64,000 bases of DNA from Acanthococcus lagerstroemiae (lineage: Eukaryota > Arthropoda > Insecta > Hemiptera > Eriococcidae). The translations under genes and the position numbers were made by a program. The stretch is taken from the NCBI GenBank assembly GCA_031841125.1, contig CM063113.1, forward strand, positions 60,691,211 through 60,755,210, in the 5' to 3' direction. Shown piece by piece: positions 23,051 through 34,260 of the stretch. The notes beneath the pieces are model-generated. The model was not told where the DNA came from and made no database searches. It was given only the letters and a program-made list of their open reading frames with translations. The stretch's first letter is position 1; every line of letters starts with the position of its first letter.

Positions 23051-23680
23051 TAGTACGTAAGACTCGCTACATTTCGACCTAGGCCGGTTTTTCGGCAAGT
23101 AGAGAAGAGGGCTAAGATAGTCCTACCGCTTCTCGAAAGGGCGGATTCCAGGGCGGGGGTTCAATGTTCAATGTTTATTTGTGTTTACATTTCTGGCACT
23201 CACTGAGTAGGTTATTCTTGCTGAGACTGTTTCATGATATAATTCTTAATTTGTAACTTTTAATAAAAACTAAAACTAAAAAGAACTAGAAACAAAAACT
23301 GAAAATGAAACTGGAATTGAAATTGTCCACGCACCACCACAGCCACGGATTCTACGAACTCCCCCCCCCCAATCTCCGCTTCTTTTGTATTAGTTAATTT
23401 TTTTTTGCCTGTTTTATTTTACCCGTACTTAGTTTTTAATTTCTTACTGCTTCTTGTGGTAGAAGGTTGTTCAATATTTTCTTCATTTTGTACCTGTTCT
23501 GTTTTGGCGTACCGACGATTTGAGATTTAGTTTTTATATCCAGTCTATTGAAATAAATACTTCTTTGATACATGAAGTTTTGCTGCCCCACTCTAGTATT
23601 TTTCTTATGAATCCTGATGTTGCATCCATTATTCCTCGTTCTTATGGGTTGAGAGCAAAATTAGAAAAAAGAGAGGGATT
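23051..23680 (+). mobile_element. SINE copy, 5'-truncated and split by a LINE tail
   Basis: 23055-23162 matches the body of the intact SINE at 27162-27386 (CGCTACATTTCGACC, AGAGAAGAGGGCTAAGA, GCGGATTCCAGGGC). The SINE 3' end (GGGTTGAGAGCAAAA) resumes at about 23647-23680. The 23163-23646 interval between them is a LINE 3' end. The tRNA-like head is missing from this copy. Confidence 0.7.
23163..23646 (-). pseudogene. 3' end of a Jockey/CR1-like LINE inserted in the SINE
   Basis: On the minus strand the right part (23646 to about 23450) encodes KNTRVGQQNFMYQRSIYFN, followed by LLPQEAVRN. This resembles the C-terminus of Jockey and CR1-type polymerases (RxxxGxxSxxYxxxxxxN..LP). An A-rich 3' untranslated part follows and ends at 23163 in tandem TTCAATG on the + strand. 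Short tandem 3' tails of this sort, rather than poly-A, are typical of CR1/L2-type LINEs. Only the last 480 bp are present, as expected for 5' truncation. Confidence 0.6.
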
Positions 23681-23689
23681 GCAAAGCAC

Positions 23690-26600
23690 TTAAGCCATCT
23701 TCATGTTTTGTGTTCTCTCATTTGGATATTTAGACTGTTAATGGTTTTCAAGTCGTGGATCTCGGCTTTTTGTTCATTTGCAGTTGTTCCCAATGAGGGG
23801 GAGGGGGCTTGTCTGCTTGTTTACTTGACGAGGTAGCTCAGTAACTGATCAATATAGTTCATTTCTGTACCTGTCTGCCTTTTGGGCTGATTCGTTCAGT
23901 AGTTGTCTCGGTCCGGCTGACGATCTGACGTTAGCTGGTTGTGTCTTGAGACAACAGATTTTCTTCTGAAAGTTTTTGGATTTCAGGTAGGTAGTTTACC
24001 CGACGATTTCTCCAGTAGGAGCTAGGATTTCAGTACGCATGATAAGACTCTGTGTTAAAACTTTTTTGGAGTATGCTCGAATTTTGTAAGATATTGTTGT
24101 TACAATTGTTTATAGAAATAGGTAAGACTTTCTTGAGCCTCGCCTATATGTATTTACACGACTAGTTCGGGCCAAGTACCAGACTTTCATGAGGTTGGAT
24201 TTCTTGATGGTTATAAAAACAACACTCATTTGCGAATGAGGCGAACAAAAGTTTTTCCAGTTATATAAGAATTCTATGAAAAATTATATTTTGGACAGGC
24301 ACGCGGAATTATCTCTCATATTCATTTACTTCAAACCAGTTACGGATGAGTCCAAATTCTTTTGAAACCTATTAAGACTCATTAACACTGCCTCTCATAG
24401 ATTGTGTTGAAACTGATTACAGCTCTCCTCATGACTTACCAAAAATCTTTAAGGATCATTTTAAGATTTACTTGGACATTTTTTACTGTAAAATTTCCGA
24501 TTGGCCGGCCCGATTCATAAGTTGGTCCGTTGCAGAGTCTGGAAAGAAAATGGGAGGAAAAAGAGTCTCGGTCAAGGAGGAATGAAAGTGATAAGTTGGG
24601 GCGATACGATGACGTCTTCCCGGTTGCATTTTAGGTCCCAGTGCGCCCCTGTTCGCTAATACTCTTTAAGGCGTTCAACTCAGGAAGACCTCTCAATACT
24701 TCTCAGGACTGTATCGAACTCTGGCTATAGATTCTTTTGGGATTCTCCGTTCTCCATCCAGAATCTACGAGTCGTGGTAACAGCTGGTTACTACTGGTTC
24801 GACTGAAAAGTATTTTAGAAGACCTATGCTTTATTTTCCCGTCGTTATTGCCATTGTTGACGTTGAAAAATCAGCTTCTGTAACACGCTAGCTACGTAGA
24901 TTTCTGAGTCGGGTAGATAATTTATGATTTTGCATTGTCGAACATGAAATAAGCTCGTCCGACTGTGCGAATTCATTTGACGATCCAAACAAACTCAACT
25001 AGCCAATGGAAATGTTTCCGAATTTCAGTCAATTTTTAATAGTGCAATGAGATGATTCTGTGAAGGTTACTGAAGTCAATTTTGAAGGCAATAGTAAAAG
25101 TCTTGACATACTTTCTACTCGAATCAAACCCGGTACAAATATTGACTGTTTTTAATGAGTCTACCTGGGAATTGATGACTCCTAAACTAACAACTCTTAA
25201 CACAAAGTCTCGAGGCATTTTAATAATTCTGTGAAAGTTCGATCAGAGTTTTGACACTGTTTGAAGTAATCTTAACAGTATCGTAACCAGCGTTGACGGA
25301 TCAGAATGAGTCGACTCGAGACTTCACAAAATCTTAGCAGCAAGATCTTGAGAAATTTTTACGAACTCTTGACGAGGCTAAATACGTCTTCGTATGTCTT
25401 AAACCTTTCGTATTTCGTAGACTGTACGCCTCTACATCCACCCACTTTCTTCTTTTACATGTGAAACATTGTAAAAAAGCTACCACGCAAACCCTGACAT
25501 TACTCTGTCGCACAAGAATGTTTGCTCTTACGTGTTTCGAAAATGTCAGATAGAATCACTCCAGGAACTCCGCGTTGTCACCAGGCCCCCATTTTGCCAC
25601 AGTAGTTCGTGTTTGGTTTTTCGCTCGACTGTCGCTGTCGTGTGCGATATGATGGAAATTCCGATTTGCTGACGTAACTGTCTGTGCCTTTCCCCATGTG
25701 TTGAAAGCTGTGACATTGAAAGCTTTCATTAAAAAAAAAAAAGAAGAAGCTTGAAAGCTTCTGTATAATCCATCCAACCCATTGGAGTCGTATCTGCGTT
25801 TTCAAGCAGCCGAACCCATCTGCAGAAGTCGTAATTGTAACCGGCGCTACGAAGTGTAAGCGAAGGAAAATTAATTTTGGCTTCGCGTGTCTTCGTCGGG
25901 TTGATTCTGCCGTGTGTGTGTGTGTGTCAGTGTTTTGTTGTTGATGATGGCCCAATCGGGCGTAAACGAAAGGGGGTCATTTCGCGAGCTTGAGCACCCC
26001 TTTTCACGGTGTTTGTGAGCTGGCGAATACGATCGTTTCCTTATTAGTCTTCCCAGCTTTTTCGCTTTTGACATTTAACGCGTATAATAAGAGAGAAAAA
26101 GAAGAAAGAAAGGAAGGTTCGAGGCGAAATAGTTTAAATAATTTCGAGCTGAAACGGAAACGCGAATTGAATTTTTTTAGTAGCGCGCGCAAAAGATACA
26201 CGCTATGCTGTGCGCAGATATTTGGCCCAAATATTCCCTTATTACGTTAAAAGGATGGACACGTGACTGGAATGGCAGATTAGCCGAGTCATTTTTGTTA
26301 CTCTAAATTATAGACTGCGAAAAAAAAAATACTGTTTATATGTAGGCGCGTGAGAAATATACATATAAAAAGAATAAAAAGAATGAGGCATAACGGTGGC
26401 GATGGAATGGGGAAATGATCGCAGACAGAAGCCTAAAATATTTTTGTATTTTTTTCTTCACGTGGAATGCGTACTGTATTACGAAAAGTTGCGTGTTTAC
26501 GATTCGTTTTGAAAATCCGAATGGCACGTTAATATCAGTTTTTTTCTACCTTCGATTCGGGTATGGTTTTTGTATTTGCGGCTATTGAGTTTTCAGTCTT

Positions 26601-27148
26601 CCCTGTCTCAAACCTTTCGGCTTGAAACGAAGGTTTTGCTAGCATGTCGCCTCTTAGTTGATTAAAAAATTACGAAAATGAAAATCAAAAGTCGACGAAT
26701 AAAAGGCGTACTCGTTTTATAAAAGATGAAGTTTCGCGACAGTATACTACGGTTTCACTGAGTCGTGGTGTTTGCGGATGGGAAACTTCTTCCTCGCTGT
26801 ATGATGAGGTTCCAACGCAGCGACTATGTGACAAGTCCACGGACTCAGTTCTGCACTTCTCACAGGAAACAAAGTGAGGGAAACGCCCCCTAATAAAACT
26901 AGAGGATTTTGTCCTTTGGCTGTTTGGTGGCCCCATTTTCTTGTCGAGACGAGCGAGAGTTTTCTTTTATATTTTAGTTCAGAATAAAAGCAAAACGTGC
27001 TCGCGCGAGAGCATAGCGTGACCTGAAACCAGAAATAAATTTTTTTCAGTTCACTTTGACGCTTTTTGGCTGTTCCCTACATCAGGAGAAACTGTCCTAG
27101 GTTCACAATTTTCACAGATTGCAATGTCAAGAACTCACAATACTTCCT
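23690..27148. other. Non-coding DNA with no recognised gene
   Basis: A (TG)n microsatellite lies at 25914-25927 and an A-run near 25731-25742. The words AAGACTC and CTCATTAA recur in 24350-24480. Overlapping open frames at 25556-26074 and 26685-26936 have no supportable product. No splice-flanked exon was identified. Confidence 0.4.
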
Positions 27149-27161
27149 AGGTTTGCAGTTT

Positions 27162-27386
27162 TTAGGGGTCTGGTTGGCCCATGTCCGAGTGGATAGCGCG
27201 CTGGTCTCGGAATCCGGAGGTTCCGAGTTGGAGCCCACGTAGCAACCCGCTACATTTCGACCCAGGCCGGGTTTTCGTCAAGAAGAGAAGAGGGCTAAGA
27301 CAGCCCTAGCAGTCTCCCCGGCGTATCTGATGTAATGCTTGAAAGAGCGGATTCCAGGGCTTGGGTTGAGAGCAAAAATGAAAAAG
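27162..27386 (+). mobile_element. Complete tRNA-derived SINE
   Basis: A perfect 13-bp target duplication AGGTTTGCAGTTT flanks it (27149-27161 and 27387-27399). The head reads CCGAGTGGATAGCGCGCTGG, matching the A-box region of many arthropod tRNA-type SINEs. About 30 bases on, GGTTCCGAGTTGGAGCCC is a B-box-like block. The body (GCTACATTTCGACC, AGAGAAGAGGGCTAAGA) and the A-rich 3' end are shared with the damaged copy at 23051-23680. Pol III transcription from the internal boxes is expected for the family; activity of this copy is not shown. The 225-bp length is typical. Confidence 0.88.
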
Positions 27387-27399
27387 AGGTTTGCAGTTT

Positions 27400-29816
27400 C
27401 TGCAATCGGGTTAATTTAGAATCGTCATGTTCACGAAGATCATTATCAAGGTCTGTAAAAGAGTGTCTAACGATCTCTCAAGTCTTCTAAACCCCCCGAA
27501 AGTCAGTCCTTTATTCTGAAAAAAAAAAAAAACAGTTTCCATTTTGATAGAAAATCCTTCAAAAATCAAAGGGGAAACATTTTTCCTGAATAAGAGTGAC
27601 AATGAAGAATTTTCTTTCGAAAATCATTTGAAAGAAGTCCTTCAGAATCCGAAAATTAATTCCCTCCAAGCCACCTGATATTTTCCCATTTTTAGTTGTT
27701 GACCTCAATAGACAACCTGTATAATTACTGTAGAGCTATTATAAGTAATTATCATACCTGAAGTGGAGTTTTAGTGCCAGGTTTGAGGGAGATGTGCCCT
27801 GTACCCAATAATTATTCCCAAGCATACCCTTGCCCAGAAAAAAGTTGGTTCAGAAGAAAATAAGCGAGTGAAGTTCTACATTTTTCGATGTTTCCCTCTT
27901 TCCTTCTCCTGTTCCCCTTCCTTTTTTTCTACCTCATTTTCCAGACATCCTCTTTTATCTTCTATTTGGGTCTTATGAACTGTTTAGGTGTGAAACGCCA
28001 TCGCGTTTAGGTTCCATTATTGTTAGAGTTTCAGAATTTCATATCTACCAAGTTGAACTTGCAGGTTGTTCACAATTTCCAGAATTCACAATTTTCAGGT
28101 TTAGTAATCTCCAGGTCTCACAATTAACGGTCTATATGGGTGGAAGTGTGGAAGAAAGTCGTATAATCAAACGTATAGTTTTGAGGAAAACGCTATTGAA
28201 ATTTTCATTTTGTTACAGCTTGGGAATCCGAGATCGTACAGTATTGCCGTTGGTTCTATTTAAATCAGTATACCCTTGGCTACATTTCTGAGTTGAGGAA
28301 ACAAAGATAGATCCATATCAATCCTTACCTTAACGATTTTCCGAAGATACGTTGTACGCCCTTCTTCCACCCTTCAAGTTTTACAGTTTGTTTGTTTTTT
28401 CCCACGCTTTGCGAATGTACCTGTAGTGTGAGCGGCTGATTAAAGAAAATATGTGACACGATTCGATAATTCGACATTTTTATAATAGAGTAAATATAAA
28501 AATATACCGTGTCACGAACAAGTCTAATACAACTTCTTATGAAGAATGACTAACACGTTAATATCACTCGTTGTCACTAGCATTGTTTGTAAATATCGAA
28601 AAGGTCTGAGGATTTCAACTTTCGTATGTATAGAAAAAGAGCGTCCGTGCAGAGTACACTCCTTCTTCCATCCCGATCTTACGTATCAGTCCCAAGTTCA
28701 TAATAATTTCTAAAGCTCGCGATTAACAGATTATACCGTTCAAAGGTTCACAATTTTCAAGTTAGGCAGTTTTCCGTGGTTCCAAATTTTGGAGCTGACT
28801 ATTTCAGAAATTCCATTCGAGTGTCAACTATTTCTGTGATCCACCCTGAAGTATCATTACCAGTTACCAGACATACAATGTCTGCGGTTCCATGATTATT
28901 ATCACGATCGTGGTTAACAATATTATTTGTTTTGAAAATGATCTTTATCTGGGTTCACCATGTTAAGTGTTTGTAGTTATGATGACCAAGGTTTACGGTT
29001 ACCATTGTTAGGATTTAAAAATTTCAGAGTTCAGAATCACCGTGTCCCTATTTCACAATCATTTTAACCAGAGTTCACGAGTTCCAATACCATAAAACTA
29101 TAAGGTAGGAAGAAGAAAGTATCGACTTTCATCCATTAGGTAGCAAAAATGTGCTGTCCTCTACGACGTAGATTGAAATCCAAAATATTTTCAACCTCAA
29201 ATCTCCTCCTTGCAAGTTTTTAGCTATCATAATTTTTATTTCGCTACTCTTATTAGGATTCACGATTACAAATATTCAGCACTATTCTGTTGGGTTCAAA
29301 ATAATCATGAACAAGTCTCACAGTCTTCGAAGTTCAAAATTTTGATAGTTCATCATTTTGAAAGCACACAAATGTTACCAGGATTCAGAATCTTTAAGGT
29401 TGGTTCTGAAAGGATATAAGAGCTTCTAACTTTTTCATAATAAAATTCTTTTTATTAAAATTTAAACTAATCTTTATTTTTTCAAAATAATATTATAAAA
29501 AACTTATTAAATATTTTATAATAAAATATTAAAACTTAAATAAAATAAAATTTAAAAAAAAAACTATGGCTTTTCGAAGGTAGGATGGGTACGGATACGA
29601 TGATCATTGAAATTATTTAAACGGTATTCCTGACTGTGGCTTCCTTAATTTAGATTAGGAGATAGTGTTGTAATTATTGGAGGGGGGGATGTAATACAAG
29701 TATTATACGGTTCTGTTTTGTTTCTTGAAGGTAGGCCAAATTTGAGAAGGACCAAAAACTAAGCGCAGAAAATAGAAAAACACGAAATATGTACGTCACA
29801 TTAATATTTGGACACC
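27400..29816. repeat. Degenerate array of GTTCACAATTTTC-like words
   Basis: Between about 27090 and 29400 the words GTTCACAATTTTC, TCACAATT, TTCAGGTTT and CAGAATT recur at irregular short spacing, with AT-rich filler such as 29430-29560. This looks like a very old short-period repeat rather than coding DNA. No exon or RNA gene was recognised. Confidence 0.45.
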
Positions 29817-29931
29817 CAGTGTGGCCATTTGGTCATTTTTTCAATCTTGAGTCATTTGTGATCATTTTCTGAAAATAAGGTCATTAAGTCATCTTTTTTA
29901 TTTTCCTCCTCCGAACCATCAAACTAATATT

Positions 29932-31450
29932 GTGACTAAACTTTCAAATTCTCAGTTGGTAATTCAGGTCCCATCTATACATCAATCAGTTCCTCTAAGT
30001 ATATTAGCGTCAATGGCATCAGATGCTCTGTTCCCTTCAAGAAGGGTTGCCATGCTCTTCTGTCGTAATGATGCTACAACCAGAGTTGAAATCCTGCGTG
30101 TGCTGAAAGTAGTTACAAGTAATTTCAGTTTGCGATCTTGTGACGATATAACTTCTCTATTCAACGCCGTATATTCCAAAACTCAAGAAATAGAAACCAG
30201 GACTGTAAATAAAACAAAAGCTCGATATACCTAATAACAGAAACTTATGATCCATATTTTATAGGCGTTTAACTAAGACGTCTTTGAAAGTAATGCCTAT
30301 TATTCTCTTCTGTACGATGAAACGTCTAAATTGTCACTAATAAGAAAGAGTTACTAATTTGTATTAAATTTTGGTCTAAATCTAAGAACAGGTGATAGTT
30401 GCTCATTTAGAAACAATTTTCCTAGGCTCTGTTGAAACTAAAGTCATTTTGGAATCCATTTGGTCAGTGGCGTAGCTATAGGAGTTTCCCAAAAGGGGGG
30501 GAGGAGGAAATAAAGGTTTCAAGGGAGAAAAAGCCGAAAATTGAGGTATTTTTTAAAAATCGCCGATATTAGAGGATTATGTAAAAATATTGGGGGCACG
30601 TGCTTCTCGTGCCCCCTCACGCTACGCCACTGCATTTGGTCGACTATGAATAAGGCTCACGTGCCGCTGAAAATTTTGTTAATATTAGGCTCAGAAGGTT
30701 CCAATGTTACAATTAGTGTTATTTATTCAATGAGAAAGCAAAAGTTATACGTTCTAAAAGTTTATTGAACGTAGGGACTTGCAACATACACAAGTCCATT
30801 ATGCATTCTTAAAAGGTCTGGCGAAATTGGCCGTGAAACTGCAAAATTTGTTATAGCTTTACGTTATTTTATTCATAATTACTGTAACTCAGAAACAGAT
30901 TTCCACATCATTCAAGAAAAATTAAAATTACCATACCTGTAAAAATACCATAAACACATTTTAGTTCGTTGATTGATTTTGACAAACTCGGTAAAAACAA
31001 TAAATGAATCTAGTCTTGCAGTTGGACATTATTTTTTAGTTTTCCTATTAAAAGAAAAGCCAAACTATTAAACAGAAGATTATATTTGAACTCATCCATT
31101 CTTTTTTATTGAAGAAAACTTACAAAACTGAATTGGAATTCCTATTTGCATTTTCTCAATTATTCACCAATATGACTGAAAGGTTTCAATCTTCCAATAA
31201 AATATTAACCTATATTTTATATTCAGAAGTACGTTCACTATATTTATGTATACAACACTTTCTTAATCGTGTTATGAAACAATCTAACATCTCTTTTGTA
31301 AAGCTTCCAAACTGGAACTCTTACCAGTTAAAGAAGTAGTTGTACCTAAAAAAAAGTGAAAACTGAACTTTCTACTATTAATGAAAGAGAGAAACTAGAT
31401 TTTTTGTTGTATTGTTACAAGAGCTATTTAGCTGTGGCAGAGTATATTTA
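29932..31450 (+). pseudogene. hAT-like transposase-derived pseudogene
   Basis: The first block, 29932-30234, contains EILRVLKVVTSNFSLRSCDD followed by ITSLFNAVYSKTQEI. This corresponds to the region just before the core of the same hAT-like family found at 423-2232. Later fragments, separated by stops, include SLLYDETSK near 30310, LLNVGTCNIH near 30770, GLAKLAVKLQNLL near 30820, FLLKEKPNY near 31045 and LPVKEVVVPKKKS near 31325. The order matches these transposase relatives, but every segment is broken. It is a different subfamily from the first copy, judging by the poor overlap in wording. Confidence 0.6.
30465..30632 (+). mobile_element. hAT MITE, CAGTGGCGTAGC family, inside the hAT-like pseudogene
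   Basis: Ends CAGTGGCGTAGC and GCTACGCCACTG; perfect 8-bp target duplication CATTTGGT (30457-30464 and 30633-30640). The inner sequence with AAATCGCCGATATTAGAGGA is shared with the copy at 49600-49861, which lies in the opposite orientation. 168 bp. Confidence 0.92.
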
Positions 31451-31911
31451 GCTTTGAGATCTGTGAAGTTCCTAACACCAAAAAACGTGAAAAAAGATTC
31501 CAATTTTGCTCAAGATGTTGAAATGATTTCAATCGTACTGAATATTAGTGAAATAGATAATACAGTATGATGAATGTATGCTATTAAAAAGTGAGAACAT
31601 TTTTGAAAAAGAAATTACTGTTAGTAATTTTTGGACCAAAGTATTTCTTTTAAAATATGCACCGGGTTTTGAATACATTATTTTTCAAATTTGGGCATAA
31701 TAGCGTTTTTCCTTTCAAATATTTTAATTTTGAGTTGAGTGTGTTTCGTGGAAAAGAATAAGAACTAGAATTTCGTTTCGACGGTGTACGCGGCCCCACA
31801 AAAATTGGTACACAAGAAGCTAAAAGAAATTTTGATATTTTTTAGGTCACTTATTTGTGAATTTTGGTCACTTTTTCAATTTTTTGAGAAAAAATTTGGG
31901 TGACTACCCTG

Positions 31912-32840
31912 GTACATTGTGTATTTTTTTCCATAAGGAATCCGACTCAAGTCTTACAAATTTTTCTAAATAGGATTCGCACAAATGTTCTTTTAATGAT
32001 CAAAAGTTTATATCTGAATAATTGAAGCACTGCAGAACATATAAAATGAGTCATATTGCGATATCGCAGCGTGACTGAATGCGGAGTCAGGATGTGGGTT
32101 GAAAGAATTTGATACATGAAAATTCCTACGTCCATAAAACGCTATGTTTTTCGAAAATTCCACGCATTTTTGTGATTATGTATCTCGATAAATATGTTTT
32201 CCAAAAAAAAGTTGTGTGGGACTTCTTTACATAAAATTTAGGAACATGTTATATTATTTTCATTTTGGTCCTAAAGTAAATATTTTTTTAAATAATTGCG
32301 ATTTAGCTAGTAAAGATCGGTTATAAAAGAAAAAGTAAAAGCCACGTTCCTCGAAACTTTTACACATTTTTGCGATTATCTCGCTAAATATATGTTCTGG
32401 CCAAAAGTTGTATGGAATCTTTTTTATAGAAAATTGAACAAGAAACATTTTATGTTATATGCATTCTGGTCCTGAAGTTGATATGTACCTGGATATTCGC
32501 GGTTTTTTGTAAAATCTCAGTATTATACATAACTTCAAGGTCAAAACGCCACGGGTTAATGACTTCAGATTGAGCTCAAATTTTTTATGGCGTGTTTCTA
32601 GGTCCATTGCGTGAGAAAGGTTGGTCTTTTCGAATTTAATTTAGTGTTTTATGAGCACAGCTGTGGGCTTGTCGGTAGAATCCACTTGCCTGGAAACTAG
32701 TTAACAAAATAAAAAATTCAAAGGTCAGATATGAAACTGCGTTGTATCACCCCTGTACTGGCTACTGGAAACTTGACTTGAACACTGGTCTTAAAATTGG
32801 GCAGAATGCGATCGTTTTACAAAAAAAAAAACACCGCATT
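31912..32840. repeat. Two-unit diverged tandem repeat and flanking AT-rich DNA
   Basis: About 32140-32290 and 32345-32480 share CACATTTTTGCGATTAT, CTCGMTAAATATATGTT, AAAAGTTGTRTGG and TTYTGGTCCTRAAGT in the same order, about 190 bp apart. The rest has no recognised feature. Confidence 0.55.
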
Positions 32841-32899
32841 AGCTAAGAAAAGAGAAGGGAATGAATGAGTCTTGGTGAAGGCGATCGAGATCTCTCTAG

Positions 32900-34260
32900 A
32901 TCTCACAAGGGGGCTGTCATTATGCTATTCGTCGGTGCGTTTAGCAACAGTGCGCTTTATCGTTACGTCTGGTGCGATTTCGCGTAGTGTCGTAATTCGA
33001 GCAAATTTGAGAATCCGGTGAGTTTCACTGAGCATTTCTTGTCCTTAGAATACTTTAGGTTACGTACATACTTCATATAGTTATGTGCGTGTACTTGGAG
33101 GTGAGAAGCAGCCTGACGCGAGAGAGAAACGAACAAAGCAGAGCGAGCGAATCGGGTGTGATGTTCGCTGGATAGGATTTCTCTTCAGTAAGACTTCAGT
33201 AGTCTGCGTTGTCAGATAGTGAGTACTACCGGGGAGGTGTTTCGGAGTTCAGTTCGAGCACCCGCTGCAGTCCTGTAGCCAACAGAAGTTGGGGGCGACC
33301 GGTTGTCTTGTGTTGGTCGAAGGTGGACATTTGTGGGGGAAACAGTCCTGCGGCATGTCCATTGCACCCTTGCAGTTGGCTTCGTGTGCGGGTCAGTGGA
33401 TCACAATCGGAGTCAGGGTGAGTCAGACGGACTTGATTCACTTGTCTAGGGACACCACGGGGGAGGGTCGCGCCTTCCAGAACCTGTGGCCAGTGTAGTA
33501 GCACTGGGGGCTGCGGTCTGGTCAGGAAGCAGTGTGTCATGGAGGTGGAGAGCATCCGGTTGACGACTTGAATCAAGTGCTAACCTCCACTGCACGTCAC
33601 AGCCAGCGCTGATGTGTCAACGTTGGGGGTGGTCTACTGGCATGCATTGATGGCGCTAAGGGTGGGTGGTCGGTAAGACCACCCGGGCATGTTCTTGGGC
33701 GGTGCTGGGATTGGGACCTGTATGGCTCCATCTCGCCAAGTCAACCTGAGGAGGTGAGTGTCACCTCGCACTATCAGTTGGGTGGACTGGGGTGCGGAGC
33801 TGGGAAAATTTGAACAGGTGTTCAGGGGCGTCGCACTCGCAGCTTGGGGCAGTAAGATCGTCTTGCTCAAAGGTGTGCAAGATAGAATGCTTTTGCGGGA
33901 CATACCCTGCGGGAATCCACAGCTGACAGGTGGGGCAGAGGTACTGCTGCCACTGTCGGGGACATCGCGTTGCGCCTTAAGTTAGCTTTGCCAGAGGGGC
34001 AGAGTGGTATTGGCCAGGAGGGTCAGATTTCTACATGGTGTGAATGTCCAGGAACTGGAAGCCTGAGAGTTTTGAGATGCGGCATGGCTGACTGTGCGAA
34101 AATGCGAGATCAGATGTATGATCTTGGGTATGTATCTTAGCGGTTAAGATAGATGGACAAGAGTGCTCACCTTTTGGTTTTTACAGTGTACCAGGTTGAA
34201 TGCTGGATCCTGCCGGCTGAATCAGTATTTTGGCCTACTCATCCTGACGTGAGTTAGTAT
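32900..34260. other. GC-rich island with possible non-coding exons
   Basis: This is the most GC-rich stretch left of the kinase exon. A strong donor-like G|GTGAGT follows 33017. At 34187-34248 a 62-bp segment is bounded by a TTTTTACAG acceptor and a GAC|GTGAGT donor. Open frames at 33209-33985 overlap on both strands, and no domain is recognised. It could be 5' untranslated exons, a non-coding RNA or an unrecognised repeat. The evidence is only composition and splice-like signals. Confidence 0.25.

Larger units (their letters stand above)
29817..31911 (+). mobile_element. hAT-like transposon, decayed, with nested MITE
   Basis: The left end CAGTGTGGCCATTTGGTCA and the complement of the right end, CAGGGTAGTCACCCAAA, are imperfect inverted repeats. 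Both are followed by GGTCA-rich or TGACC-rich subterminal sequence. The interior holds hAT-like coding remnants. The external 8-bp duplication is not clear. Length is 2.1 kb including a 168-bp MITE at 30465-30632. Confidence 0.6.

Noticed and set aside
27162..27240. Functional tRNA gene
   Set aside because: The A and B boxes are present but no cloverleaf with paired acceptor stem can be formed, and the unit is a SINE with target duplication.
33209..33985. Protein-coding gene in the GC-rich island
   Set aside because: Several frames on both strands are open at once, none has a recognisable domain, and translation products are compositionally odd.
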